Made by a program: the position numbers and the translations under genes. A stretch of DNA of 64,000 bases from Rhodoferax ferrireducens (GTDB lineage: Bacteria > Pseudomonadota > Gammaproteobacteria > Burkholderiales > Burkholderiaceae_C). The stretch spans positions 62,001 to 126,000 of the forward strand of contig NZ_QEII01000297.1 in the NCBI RefSeq assembly GCF_003347515.1, in the 5' to 3' direction. A model generated the notes under the pieces. It did no database searches. It was not told the DNA's origin and worked only from the letters and a program-made list of their open reading frames with translations. Of this stretch, positions 53,736 through 61,914 are shown in pieces (the stretch's first letter is position 1; each line of letters begins with the position of its first letter).

Positions 53736-55238
53736 ATGGTGCTGGCAGACCGCTGCGTCATGCCCGAGGCGATGCGGGCTTTGGCGGCACCGCGATTCGG
53801 CGCGCTCAGCGCACCTTTTATGCAGCCGGTGATCGCGCGGCCGCTGCCCAACCCACAGTTGTTGTACCTGAATACCGGCTTGGCGCAAGACCTCGGCCTG
53901 GACCGGTCATGGGGTGACAGCCCGGCCGCGCTGCCCTTGCTCGCCGGCAATGCGCCGTGGCCAGGACAGACCGCCTTCGCCAGCGCCTATGCCGGTCATC
54001 AATTTGGCGCCTGGGTGCCCCGGCTCGGTGATGGCCGCGTGCTGACCCTGGCCGAATGGCAGGCGCCCGATGGCGGGCCGGTCGAGCTGCAACTCAAGGG
54101 CGCCGGCCCCACGCCTTACGCGCGCGGCAGCGACGGTCGCGCCACGCTGCGCTCCTCGATACGCGAACTGCTGGCGTGCGAAGCGCTGCATGCGCTGGGC
54201 GTGCCGACCACGCGCGCCCTGGCGCTGGTCGGCTCCAGCCTGGCGGTGATGCGCGACGAGCCGGAAGCCGCCGCCGTGCTGAGCCGCACCGCCCCCTGTT
54301 TTGTGCGTTTTGGCCACTTTGAATTTCACGCCCGCCATGGCTCGCCGCAACAGCTGGCCGCCCTGGCCGATCACGTCATCGAACATCACTTTCCCTATCT
54401 GGTGCAGCAGCCGCAACGCCATGCCGCCTGGCTGGCCGAGGTGATTGAACTCACGGCCGCGCTGTTCGCCCACTGGCAGACGCTGGGCTTTTGCCACGGC
54501 GTGCTCAACACCGACAACCTGTCGGTGCTGGGCCTGACGCTGGACTACGGCCCCTATGGTTTCATGGAACGTTTTCGGCCGCACCATGTGTGCAACGCGT
54601 CCGATCATGAGGGGCGTTATGCCTACACCGCGCAACCGACCATCGGGCGCTGGAACTGCGCGCGCCTGCTGGAGGCCTGCCTGGGCCTGCTCGACAAGCA
54701 GCCCGAAATGGCCCGCGAACAGGCTGCGGCGCTGCTGCTGTACTACGACGAGATCTACCGGAGTGAAGTGATGCGCCGCTGGCGCGCCAAGCTCGGACTG
54801 CGCGAGGTCCGTGCCGGGGATGCCGGCCTGCTGAACCGCTGGCTCACACTGCTGCAGCGCGGCAAGGCCGATTTCACGCTGGCCTTTCGCAACCTCGCCG
54901 GCGCCATTCAAATAGACCCGGCCGAGACTCTGATCCTGCTGCCGCCCGGACAGGATGCCGCGTTGGGCGACTGGCTGAATGACTGGCGCGCCCGCCTGGC
55001 GAGCGAAGGCGCTGTGCCGACTGAGCGGGCGGCTGCGATGCGCCGCGTCAATCCCCGTTACGTGCTGCGCAACCACCTGGCCCAGGCGGCGATTGAGGAC
55101 GCGCAGCGCGGCTCAAGCACGAAACTTCAGCGCCTGCTGGCCGTGCTGGCCCGGCCATTTGACGAGCAGAAAGGCGCAGAACACTATGCAGCGCCGCAGC
55201 GGGAGGGAACAGAGCTGGAAGTGGGGTGTTCGGCTTAG
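53736..55238 (+). CDS. selO: Protein adenylyltransferase SelO (YdiU)
   Basis: A 500-residue SelO pseudokinase that transfers AMP from ATP to proteins. The signatures YAGHQFGAWVPRLGDGRV, ELQLKGAGPTPYARGSDGRA and NTDNLSVLGLTLDYGPYGFM are all present. The ATG at 53736 is used here; a GTG at 53730 overlapping the preceding stop is the alternative. It follows the nifB operon closely but is a general stress gene. Confidence 0.95.
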   Translation: MVLADRCVMPEAMRALAAPRFGALSAPFMQPVIARPLPNPQLLYLNTGLAQDLGLDRSWGDSPAALPLLAGNAPWPGQTAFASAYAGHQFGAWVPRLGDGRVLTLAEWQAPDGGPVELQLKGAGPTPYARGSDGRATLRSSIRELLACEALHALGVPTTRALALVGSSLAVMRDEPEAAAVLSRTAPCFVRFGHFEFHARHGSPQQLAALADHVIEHHFPYLVQQPQRHAAWLAEVIELTAALFAHWQTLGFCHGVLNTDNLSVLGLTLDYGPYGFMERFRPHHVCNASDHEGRYAYTAQPTIGRWNCARLLEACLGLLDKQPEMAREQAAALLLYYDEIYRSEVMRRWRAKLGLREVRAGDAGLLNRWLTLLQRGKADFTLAFRNLAGAIQIDPAETLILLPPGQDAALGDWLNDWRARLASEGAVPTERAAAMRRVNPRYVLRNHLAQAAIEDAQRGSSTKLQRLLAVLARPFDEQKGAEHYAAPQREGTELEVGCSA

Positions 55239-55253
55239 AGGCGCGCGAACAGT

Positions 55254-55310
55254 GCTACATATTACATAGCTACTTACGCATACTGCATGCGGGCTAGAGT
55301 CTGGTTTTGT
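55254..55310 (-). repeat. Dispersed mini-repeat copy B (intergenic)
   Basis: On the plus strand GCTACAT, then TAGCTACTTACGCATACT, then GGGCTAGAGTCTGGTTTTGT. It matches the copies at 33355 and 60750 in order and spacing. It lies just after selO in the 364-base gap before the amidase remnant. Confidence 0.55.
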
Positions 55311-55550
55311 ATAAATCAGGACCAACACATGCCAGCAACCGAACTCATCGTCACATCGGTTGGCAAAGTTGATGACAAAGAATTGCCGGTTCAAAAACCA
55401 ATCCACTGTCCTCAAGATCACGTAGCCTGTGTCTACCATCCAATCGGTTGCGTCATGGCTTCCAACCATGACCCCAACAGGCCCGCCTCCGGGTCTGCTG
55501 CCTGCCCCCTCAATGCGTCTCTTGTGAGTACATGACACGACAGCAAGAAT

Positions 55551-55566
55551 TGGCACAGTTAATGCA
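55551..55566 (+). promoter_or_regulatory. Sigma-54 promoter candidate upstream of amidase remnant
   Basis: TGGCACAGTTAATGCA has a perfect -24 element and the -12 GC at the right distance, with A for the first T of TTGC. Urea and allophanate genes are often under NtrC and sigma-54. It overlaps the left arm of the palindrome that follows, so a repressor there would block it. Confidence 0.5.
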
Positions 55567-55598
55567 TCCAATCTTGGATACAAGATTGGATGCATTAA
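55559..55598. repeat. Perfect 18-bp palindrome, probable GntR operator
   Basis: TTAATGCATCCAATCTTG at 55559 is exactly mirrored by CAAGATTGGATGCATTAA at 55581 across a GATA spacer. The inner part CTTGGATACAAG resembles GntR/FadR-type operators. The gntR gene lies downstream. It is the longest perfect inverted repeat I noticed in the window. Confidence 0.7.
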
Positions 55599-55602
55599 AA
55601 GG

Positions 55603-56166
55603 ATGCCACCCACAACTTCCCCTCATAACTGCCAGGTGCAGGCCTGGATTTCCCGCTGTGACAAGCCGCTTCTTCAGAGTGCCAGCGGTCCGCTGGCGGG
55701 CCTGCGTTTTGCGGTCAAAGACAACATGGATGTGGCGGGTTTGCCCACCACCGCCGCCTGCCCGGCGTTCAGCCACACCGCTGCAACGCATGCCGTCGTG
55801 GTGCAAAAACTGCTCGATGCCGGTGCATCGCTGCTGGGGAAAACCAACCTGGACCAGTTTGCCTGCGGCCTCAACGGCACGCGCTCGCCAGCGCAAAGCG
55901 TGGACTGCGCCTCGATTTTTGCCCGCACCGTGGCGGTGGCCGCCAGCGTGTTGCAGGCCAGCATGGGCTATGACCCGCTCGACCCCTACTCGCGCAAGTT
56001 GTCTTTGGCCACACAGGCCTGGGCTGGCAATTTCCGCTTTGGCGTGCCGTCGGCGCTGGAATTTTTTGGCGACACCGCGGCACAAGCTGCGTTTGCGCAG
56101 GCCGTGCAGCGCCTGGTGGCCATGGGCGGCACGCCCGTGTCCATTGACTCGAACCGACGTGCTTGA
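55603..56166 (+). pseudogene. Allophanate hydrolase (AtzF-like amidase) remnant
   Basis: A 187-codon frame with the amidase N-terminus, including the catalytic lysine region [18 protein letters not shown] and [16 protein letters not shown]. Directly after GTRSP it jumps to [15 protein letters not shown], which in complete allophanate hydrolases comes about 70 residues later. The lost segment contains the catalytic GGSSSGSA serines. The frame also stops far short of the usual 450-600 residues. It is an in-frame internal deletion plus a truncation, so no amidase activity is expected. Confidence 0.85.
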
Positions 56167-56190
56167 GCAACACTGATAGAGTTCTTCCCG

Positions 56191-56925
56191 ATGCATACGC
56201 CGACCCGACCACCTGCCCCTGGCCCCGAAAAAACGGCGCACCGCTCGCGTGCTGATGACGTGTATGAACAGCTCAAGCGTGACATTGGCGAGTTCAAGCT
56301 GGTACCGGGTGACCGCTTCACGGAAAACGAGATCAGCGAACGCCTGGGCGTGTCCCGCACGCCGGTTCGCCAGGCGCTGTTCCGCTTGCAGCAGGAAGGC
56401 TATGTCGAGGGGCTGTTTCGCAGCGGCTGGCGCGTGCTGCTTTTTGATTTCGACCAATTCGAGCAACTCTACGACCTGCGCATGGTGCTGGAGACCACGG
56501 CGGCGCACCGCCTGTGCGAGGACGGCCTGCACCCCAGCGCACCTGTGAACCATGCCTTGCGCGATGAACTGATGGCGATCTGGCTGGTGCCGGAGGCGCA
56601 GCGCAACACGGACGCCGTGCAGGTGAGCCAGTGGGACGAGGCCTTTCATGGCGCGTTGGTGGCGGCGGCGGGCAACGCCGAGATGGCGCGTGTGCACCGG
56701 GACGTGACCGATCGCATCCGCATCATCCGCCGGCTTGACTTCACCAAACAGGCCCGCATTGAAGCCACTTACGACGAGCACGCCAAGATCCTCAAGGCCA
56801 TCCAGCACAAGCGCGGCGACCAGGCGGCCATGCTGTTGCGCGCGCACATCGAGACCAGCCAGGCCGAGGTGCGCAAGATCACCCTGCATCAGGTGCATCT
56901 GGCGCGGCAGGGCGGCATGCGCTGA
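56191..56925 (+). CDS. GntR family regulator (FCD domain)
   Basis: A 244-residue regulator. The winged helix (TENEISERLGVSRTPVRQAL) is at residues about 50-70, and an all-helical FCD ligand-binding domain with the H/D/E metal residues follows. GntR regulators are common beside allophanate hydrolase genes. With its target gene degraded it may now be orphaned or serve distant targets, perhaps through the 18-bp palindrome upstream. Confidence 0.9.
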   Translation: MHTPTRPPAPGPEKTAHRSRADDVYEQLKRDIGEFKLVPGDRFTENEISERLGVSRTPVRQALFRLQQEGYVEGLFRSGWRVLLFDFDQFEQLYDLRMVLETTAAHRLCEDGLHPSAPVNHALRDELMAIWLVPEAQRNTDAVQVSQWDEAFHGALVAAAGNAEMARVHRDVTDRIRIIRRLDFTKQARIEATYDEHAKILKAIQHKRGDQAAMLLRAHIETSQAEVRKITLHQVHLARQGGMR

Positions 56926-56932
56926 GCGACAA

Positions 56933-58594
56933 ATGAAACCGGGCTTCACTCTTGCCGCCCGTTTGACGGGTGTCACCTTGTTGTATGCCGCCGCGGCGAT
57001 AGGAGGGCTGATGTATGCCGTTGTCGGCAGCACGGTCACGCTGGTCTGGGCGCCGAGCGGGATCGCGCTGGCTGCGCTCCTGGCCTATGGCTACCGCCTG
57101 TCTTTCGGAATTGCTCTGGGTGCCTTTCTGGCGAATGCATGGACCGGCATACCGCTTGCCGCCGCCGCAGTCATCGCCATGGGGAACACCCTGGAGGCCT
57201 TGGTCGGCGCATTTCTCCTGGTTCGCCTGGCCCGCTTTCGCAATGCCCTGGACCGACGTCGGGACGTATTCGCATTAATCGTGCTGGCCGCCATTTTCAG
57301 CACGATGTTGAGCGCTTCTATCGGCGTGGCCACCCTGGCCCTGGGTGGCATCGTGTCCCTGGGAAACTACGCCACGGTGTGGATGAAATGGTGGTTGGGG
57401 GACATGATGGGGGTGCTGGTGGTGGCACCGCCCCTGCTGGTCTGGCTCAGCCGGACGCGTCCGGCCCTGTCGACCCCGAAAGCGGTCGAGGCCTTGTGCC
57501 TGGTGGCGGCACTGGTGCTGGTTTGCCACAAGATTTTTGGCGCGCCGGAATTGGCCGTTCATGGCTACTACCCTGCGTCGCTCGCCGTCTTTCCGTTCAT
57601 CATTTGGGGCGCGCTGCGCTTTGGCCCGTGGGGCGCCAGCCTGGTCACGCTGGTTGTCTCGATACTGGCGATTTGGGGCACGACCCGGGGAACCGGACCG
57701 TTCGTGGTCGACCAGCCCGTGGACAGCCTGATGCGCTGGTGCGCCTTCGCCATCGTCGTGGCGGTGACCGGCCTCCTGCTGGCCGCCTCCGTGGCCGAGC
57801 AGCGGCGCGCGCAGGCGGAGCTCAAAAGCTCGCATGACGGCCTGGAACAACGGGTGAAGGAACGCACGCAAGATATTGCCGAGATCAATACCGACCTGCG
57901 GCGGGAAATGGCGGCGCGCCGGAGCCTGGAAAACGCGCTGATCCGCGTCAGCGAAGAACAGCAGCAAGCCATCGGCCGGGAATTGCATGATGGGCTGGGC
58001 CAGCACCTGACCGGCCTCGCCCTCTTCAGCGCGACCTTGCAGCACCAGTTGCACGAGCGGGCGCAGCCGGAGGCCGAAGCAGCAGGCCGGATCGTCGACC
58101 TGATCAACCAGGCGACGGCCATGACCCGCGCCGTGGCCCGGGGCCTCTACCCGGCGGCACTGGAGGTTGGCGGCCTGCCCGCCGCGCTGGAGCAGTTGGC
58201 GGAGCACACCCGCTCGCTGCAAGGCATGACCTGCGTATTTCGCTGCGATGCGGACCTGCAGGTGCGCGACCCGTTGGTCGCCATCAACCTGTACCGCGTC
58301 GCCCAGGAAGCCGTCAATAACGCGCTGAAATACAGCCAGGCCAGCCATCTGCGGATTGACCTGACCCGCGTCGAGGACCGGCACCGGCTGTGCATCAGCG
58401 ATGACGGCATCGGCGCCGACCCCGAGCGCATCTGGCGGGGCCAGGGCTTGGGCATGCACAACATGCGTTACCGGGCCAGCCTGCTCGGCGGCACCTTCGC
58501 GATCGAGAAAAATGCCCACAGAGGCACCACCGTTGCCGTCATTTATCCGCACCAGGGGGAGCACCATGAGCAACAACGACAACACGGCGCGTAA
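56933..58594 (+). CDS. MASE1-domain sensor histidine kinase
   Basis: A 553-residue membrane sensor. The N-terminal half is an eight-span MASE1 domain (LVWAPSGIALAALLAYGYRL onward); a coiled coil follows, then a HisKA_3 domain with the phosphorylated His352 in GRELHDGLGQHLTGLALF and an HATPase (AQEAVNNALKYSQASHL, DDGIGAD, GLGMHNMRYRA). It overlaps the response regulator gene by 29 bases. The signal is unknown. Confidence 0.92.
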   Translation: MKPGFTLAARLTGVTLLYAAAAIGGLMYAVVGSTVTLVWAPSGIALAALLAYGYRLSFGIALGAFLANAWTGIPLAAAAVIAMGNTLEALVGAFLLVRLARFRNALDRRRDVFALIVLAAIFSTMLSASIGVATLALGGIVSLGNYATVWMKWWLGDMMGVLVVAPPLLVWLSRTRPALSTPKAVEALCLVAALVLVCHKIFGAPELAVHGYYPASLAVFPFIIWGALRFGPWGASLVTLVVSILAIWGTTRGTGPFVVDQPVDSLMRWCAFAIVVAVTGLLLAASVAEQRRAQAELKSSHDGLEQRVKERTQDIAEINTDLRREMAARRSLENALIRVSEEQQQAIGRELHDGLGQHLTGLALFSATLQHQLHERAQPEAEAAGRIVDLINQATAMTRAVARGLYPAALEVGGLPAALEQLAEHTRSLQGMTCVFRCDADLQVRDPLVAINLYRVAQEAVNNALKYSQASHLRIDLTRVEDRHRLCISDDGIGADPERIWRGQGLGMHNMRYRASLLGGTFAIEKNAHRGTTVAVIYPHQGEHHEQQRQHGA

Positions 58595-59240
58595 GCCGGA
58601 AAAAACCCGCATCATGATGGTGGACGACCATCCCCTCATGCGCGAGGGCATGGCCCGGTTTCTCAATCTGCAGGAAGATCTCGACCTGTGCTGCGACGCG
58701 GGCAGCGTCGAGGAGGCACTGGTTGCGGTGGCCGAGTGCAATCCGGCCCTGGCGATCATCGACATCTCGCTCCATGACGAGTCGGGGCTGGATCTGATCA
58801 AGACCCTGCGACGCCGTTACCCCGCACTGGCGCTGCTGGCCATGAGCATGCACGATGAATCCGTTTTCGCGGAACGCGCCTTGCGTGCCGGCGCCAATGG
58901 CTACCTCATGAAAAAGGAGGCCACCGGGAACATCCTGCTGGCCGTGCGCCGGGTGCTGGCCGGTGATATCTACCTCAGCGCCGCGATGCACAGCCAACTC
59001 TCGCAGCGCTTACTGGCGCCCCAGGCCGGCGCCCCCGGCCCGATCGCCGGCCTGAGCGAACGCGAGTTCGAAATTCTGCACCTGCTCGGGCTCGGCTTCG
59101 GCACCCGCCAGATCGCCGACAAGCTCAGCCGCAGCATCAAGACCGTCGAAGCCCACCGCGCCAGCCTCAAGGACAAACTGCAGCTGAAAAGCGGCGCGGA
59201 CCTGGTCCGGTTTGCGATTCAGTGGCTGGAAGACCGCTAA
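58566..59240 (+). CDS. NarL/FixJ family response regulator
   Basis: A 224-residue regulator. The receiver domain has phosphoacceptor D66 in LAIIDISLHDES and the KK switch region MKKEA; the C-terminal LuxR-type helix-turn-helix is LSEREFEILHLLGLGFGTRQ onward. It is the partner of the MASE1 kinase. Two copies of a 104-bp element downstream probably contain its binding sites. Confidence 0.93.
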   Translation: MSNNDNTARKPEKTRIMMVDDHPLMREGMARFLNLQEDLDLCCDAGSVEEALVAVAECNPALAIIDISLHDESGLDLIKTLRRRYPALALLAMSMHDESVFAERALRAGANGYLMKKEATGNILLAVRRVLAGDIYLSAAMHSQLSQRLLAPQAGAPGPIAGLSEREFEILHLLGLGFGTRQIADKLSRSIKTVEAHRASLKDKLQLKSGADLVRFAIQWLEDR

Positions 59241-59248
59241 GGCGACAC

Positions 59249-59352
59249 GGCCCCGCCCTAGGGGAAGCCCCTATCCCAAAATAAGGGTTTCCCCAAGCCC
59301 GAAACGGGACCCTCCCCGATGGTCCGCCCCGCGCGCGGGCGATACAGTGGGC
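59249..59352. repeat. 104-bp direct repeat, copy 1 (promoter-like)
   Basis: This element recurs at 59667-59771 with only two substitutions and one inserted G. It contains the inverted repeat TAGGGG-AAG-CCCCTA and, at its right end, CGATACAGTGGG. It lies nine bases after the response regulator gene and about 85 bases before a short frame with a ribosome site. Confidence 0.82.
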
Positions 59353-59435
59353 TTCGGGCTATGGCGGCGGCGAGAACTCATCCTCCATGAGGTCATGGCC
59401 TGGGATGCCCAAGCCAAAATATTCAGGAGCTGAAT

Positions 59436-59679
59436 ATGAAAAAGAAACCCCATGCCGGAGACAGCGAACGGCAGCGCCGGCCTATCGCTTCCATCGCACT
59501 GGGGTCCAGATCCGTCAGGAGCACGCTTTGAAGTCGCCATCCGCATTGCCCGATACCGCGCCTCCGGCAGTGTGGAACTGCTTGTCTTTCATGAGGACGC
59601 CGGTCTGAGCGCCGTGGTGATGCCAGACCGCTTGCGAGTCGACAGCCACATCAGCCCCCCTAGGCCGGCCCCGCCCTAG
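59436..59679 (+). pseudogene. Remnant of a small gene between the two 104-bp repeats
   Basis: An ATG at 59436 with AGGAG upstream opens a 31-codon frame (MKKKPHAGDSERQRRPIAS) that stops at 59531. A second frame, shifted by one base and open to 59679, reads FEVAIRIARYRASGSVELLV and FHEDAGLSAVVMPDRL. Together they look like one frameshifted small gene, but no family is recognised, so this is tentative. Confidence 0.35.
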
Positions 59680-59771
59680 GGGAAGTCCCTATCCCAAAAC
59701 AAGGGTTTCCCCAAGCCCGAAACGGGGACCCTCCCCGATGGTCCGCCCCGCGCGCGGGCGATACAGTGGGC
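59667..59771. repeat. 104-bp direct repeat, copy 2 (promoter-like)
   Basis: The second copy of the element at 59249-59352. Here the inverted repeat is slightly weakened (TAGGGG, TCCCTA). It lies about 90 bases before the exported protein gene, giving the same layout as copy 1. Confidence 0.82.
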
Positions 59772-59860
59772 CTCAGGTCATGACAACGGCGGCCATCCCT
59801 CCGTGATGCCGTCATGACCCAAGCGAGGTCACCCGGTTCGATACAGAAAGGAAAAATATC

Positions 59861-60247
59861 ATGATCAAGCCAAAATACTATCTTGTTGCAACAACGCTCA
59901 TTCTTTTGTCATGGGCACCCCACGCGGGCGCCGGGCGCCCGGGGAGTACGCCCGCGCCCGTGATCGAAAGCGCGGAGATCGATCCCGTGCAGCATCGTGT
60001 CACGCTCACCGGCAACTTCTTCGGCGGCCGCACGCCGGTGCTCACACTCGGCAAGCACCGGCTTGAGGTCAGCGAATCGACCCCGACCCAGGTGGTGGCG
60101 AAGCTGCCGCTGCACCTGCGTCCCGCGACCTATCGGCTGTTGATCAACAACGCGAAGTCGTCCACCGATGCGGCATCGCTTTATCTGCAAATCCCCTGGG
60201 GTTCCTCGGCGCAGGTTGCGTCGTCAATCGACTCACCCTTAAAGTGA
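59861..60247 (+). CDS. Small exported IPT/TIG-domain-like protein
   Basis: A 128-residue secreted protein. A signal peptide (YYLVATTLILLSWAPHAGA) is followed by one immunoglobulin-like beta-sandwich: SAEIDPVQHRVTLTGNFFGG, then LHLRPATYRLLINNAKSS. This pattern is that of IPT/TIG domains. AAAGGAAAA precedes the ATG. It stands behind the second 104-bp repeat and is a likely target of the two-component system. Function unknown. Confidence 0.72.
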   Translation: MIKPKYYLVATTLILLSWAPHAGAGRPGSTPAPVIESAEIDPVQHRVTLTGNFFGGRTPVLTLGKHRLEVSESTPTQVVAKLPLHLRPATYRLLINNAKSSTDAASLYLQIPWGSSAQVASSIDSPLK

Positions 60248-60285
60248 AGGAGAGGGGCCGTGTTGCCACAAGGGTGGCATCAGCC

Positions 60286-60732
60286 TCAACCCCCGCCTGC
60301 GCCGACGATGAGATTGAACACCTCGCGCAACAGGAGCAGCTCGCTCATCGCGCTCCCGCGCAATTCGCTGATCGGCTTGAACACGCCGCCGAGCGCTTCA
60401 ATCGCTTCTTTCGGCGCTTCGAAGGTGGTGAAGCGCAGCAGGTGGATGCGCACCGGGCCGGTCTCGGTTTGCGCCCAATGGTTGAACGCGCTGACCTGCA
60501 CCAGTTCATCGGGATTCAGGCCGCAGCGCTCGATCACGGCCAGTCTGACGGCGTCGCCTGAGTACGCAGGGCCGATATCGGCCGGCGCCGCCATCGGGGC
60601 TGCGGATGCCGGCAGGGCTTCGGGCCAGAGCAGGCTCTTGTTGTCCCAGCGCGGGAACAGCAGCGCCGTGCTGTAGCTGTCGAAGTGCGTGAGGATCACG
60701 CGGTTGTGGGCAAAGATGTCTTGTGTCGTCAT
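60286..60732 (-). CDS. Conserved-looking protein of unknown function
   Basis: A 148-residue cytoplasmic protein beginning MTTQDIFAHNRVILTHFDSY. It has a mixed alpha/beta pattern, no signal peptide or membrane segment and no motif I recognise. Codon use matches the genome. It converges on the exported protein gene. Confidence 0.65.
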   Translation of the reverse strand: MTTQDIFAHNRVILTHFDSYSTALLFPRWDNKSLLWPEALPASAAPMAAPADIGPAYSGDAVRLAVIERCGLNPDELVQVSAFNHWAQTETGPVRIHLLRFTTFEAPKEAIEALGGVFKPISELRGSAMSELLLLREVFNLIVGAGGG

Positions 60733-60749
60733 GGTTCAATTCCTTGGTC

Positions 60750-60800
60750 AAATCACCCTCTAGCCACCGCGCAGCAAGCGCAAGCAGCTATCAAAAATGT
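60750..60800 (+). repeat. Dispersed mini-repeat copy E (intergenic)
   Basis: Reads CCTCTAGCC, then AAGCGCAAGCAGCTATCAAA. It is the reverse complement of the intergenic copies at 33355 and 55254 and gives the cleanest half of the motif. It lies between two minus-strand genes. Confidence 0.6.
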
Positions 60801-60806
60801 AGTTTG

Positions 60807-61109
60807 CTACAGCACCACCTCAAAACCCTCAAACTGCGGCGGCCCCAGGTAGAGGCCGCGCTGCTGGCCGGCGTTGGCATGGGCGGCGCGGAAGGACTCG
60901 GAGCGGGTCCAGGCTTCAAATGCGGCGGCGCTGTCCCAGGTGGAGTGCGAGACGAACACGGTCGCTTCCGCATTGCCCGGCCCTTGCAGCAGATTGAAGG
61001 TCTGGAAACCCGGCACCTCGGCCAGACGGCTGTCGCGCTGGCGCCAGACCTCGATAAATTCAGCCTCGCGGCCGGGTGCGATACGAAAGCGATTCATGGC
61101 GATAAACAT
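60807..61109 (-). CDS. Antibiotic biosynthesis monooxygenase family protein
   Basis: A 100-residue protein starting MFIAMNRFRIAPGREAEFIE, with FLTFNL-type and FVSHSTWDSAAAFEAW strands of the dimeric ferredoxin-like fold; members include heme-degrading IsdG-type and quinol monooxygenases. The ATG at 61109 has AAAGGA upstream. It lies 20 bases downstream of the GST gene and is probably co-transcribed with it. Confidence 0.85.
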   Translation of the reverse strand: MFIAMNRFRIAPGREAEFIEVWRQRDSRLAEVPGFQTFNLLQGPGNAEATVFVSHSTWDSAAAFEAWTRSESFRAAHANAGQQRGLYLGPPQFEGFEVVL

Positions 61110-61129
61110 GGGGGTGGTCCTTTCAAAAA

Positions 61130-61774
61130 TTAGCGATAACCTTCTTCGCGCAACACACGCTGCACCACCGGCCGGGCGCGCACCAGCTGGTAATGCGCGG
61201 CGCAACGCGGCGGCAGGGTCAGGCCGGTTTTGTCGGCCCAGAACTCGACATAAAACAGCGCCGCATCGGCGATCGAGAAGTCGGCACCGATGGCATAACC
61301 GGTCTCGGGCAAGCGCGCTTCAATGACGGCAAAGGCCTCGGCAATGATCTCGCGTCCGCGCGCCTGAATGCCTGGTTGCCACGCCGCGCGGTCCGAGTCG
61401 GCCAGCCCCGCCGGCAGATAACGCTCGGTGGTGAAGATGCGCGTGTAGCCCTGGCCATGCACCGTGCCCACCACATAGTCCATCAACTCAAGCGCCAGCG
61501 CGGCCAACAGCGGGTCTTCGGGCAGCAGGCGTTTGCGCGGATAGCTGCGCGCCAGCCAGTAGGCAATCGCCTGAAACTCGGTGAGCGCGCGGCCCTCGTC
61601 CAGCACCAGGGTCGGGATCGTGCCTTTGGGGTTGAGCGCCAGGTAGTCGGGCCGGCGGTGGTCGCCGGCCGGCATGTTCACAATGGTGACCTCAAACGGC
61701 AACTCCAGCTCTTCGAGCAGGATATGGATGCCGGTCGAGCAGGAGCCGGGTGTCATGTAGAACTTGAGTGTCAT
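61130..61774 (-). CDS. Glutathione S-transferase family protein
   Basis: A 214-residue GST. The N-terminal thioredoxin-like domain has the YMTPGSCSTGIHI active-site start and the NPKGTIPTLVLDEGRALTEF glutathione site; an all-helical C-terminal domain follows. It resembles bacterial beta-class GSTs. The ATG at 61774 is the conserved start. Confidence 0.92.
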   Translation of the reverse strand: MTLKFYMTPGSCSTGIHILLEELELPFEVTIVNMPAGDHRRPDYLALNPKGTIPTLVLDEGRALTEFQAIAYWLARSYPRKRLLPEDPLLAALALELMDYVVGTVHGQGYTRIFTTERYLPAGLADSDRAAWQPGIQARGREIIAEAFAVIEARLPETGYAIGADFSIADAALFYVEFWADKTGLTLPPRCAAHYQLVRARPVVQRVLREEGYR

Positions 61775-61914
61775 GTCCTTTACCAAGCAAGATGCGTGAC
61801 AGCACGGTCGACCTTGCACGTTGCTTGCTAACACACAGTTGGCGCGGGCTGTGCCCGCATCCGGGTCGTTCGCGTGTACTCTTTGTCGTATTCTTGTGTC
61901 ACCTTTGTCTGCTT

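Noticed and set aside
55287-55535. An 82-codon open frame between selO and the amidase remnant
   Set aside because: No convincing ribosome site or motif, and it overlaps the dispersed repeat.
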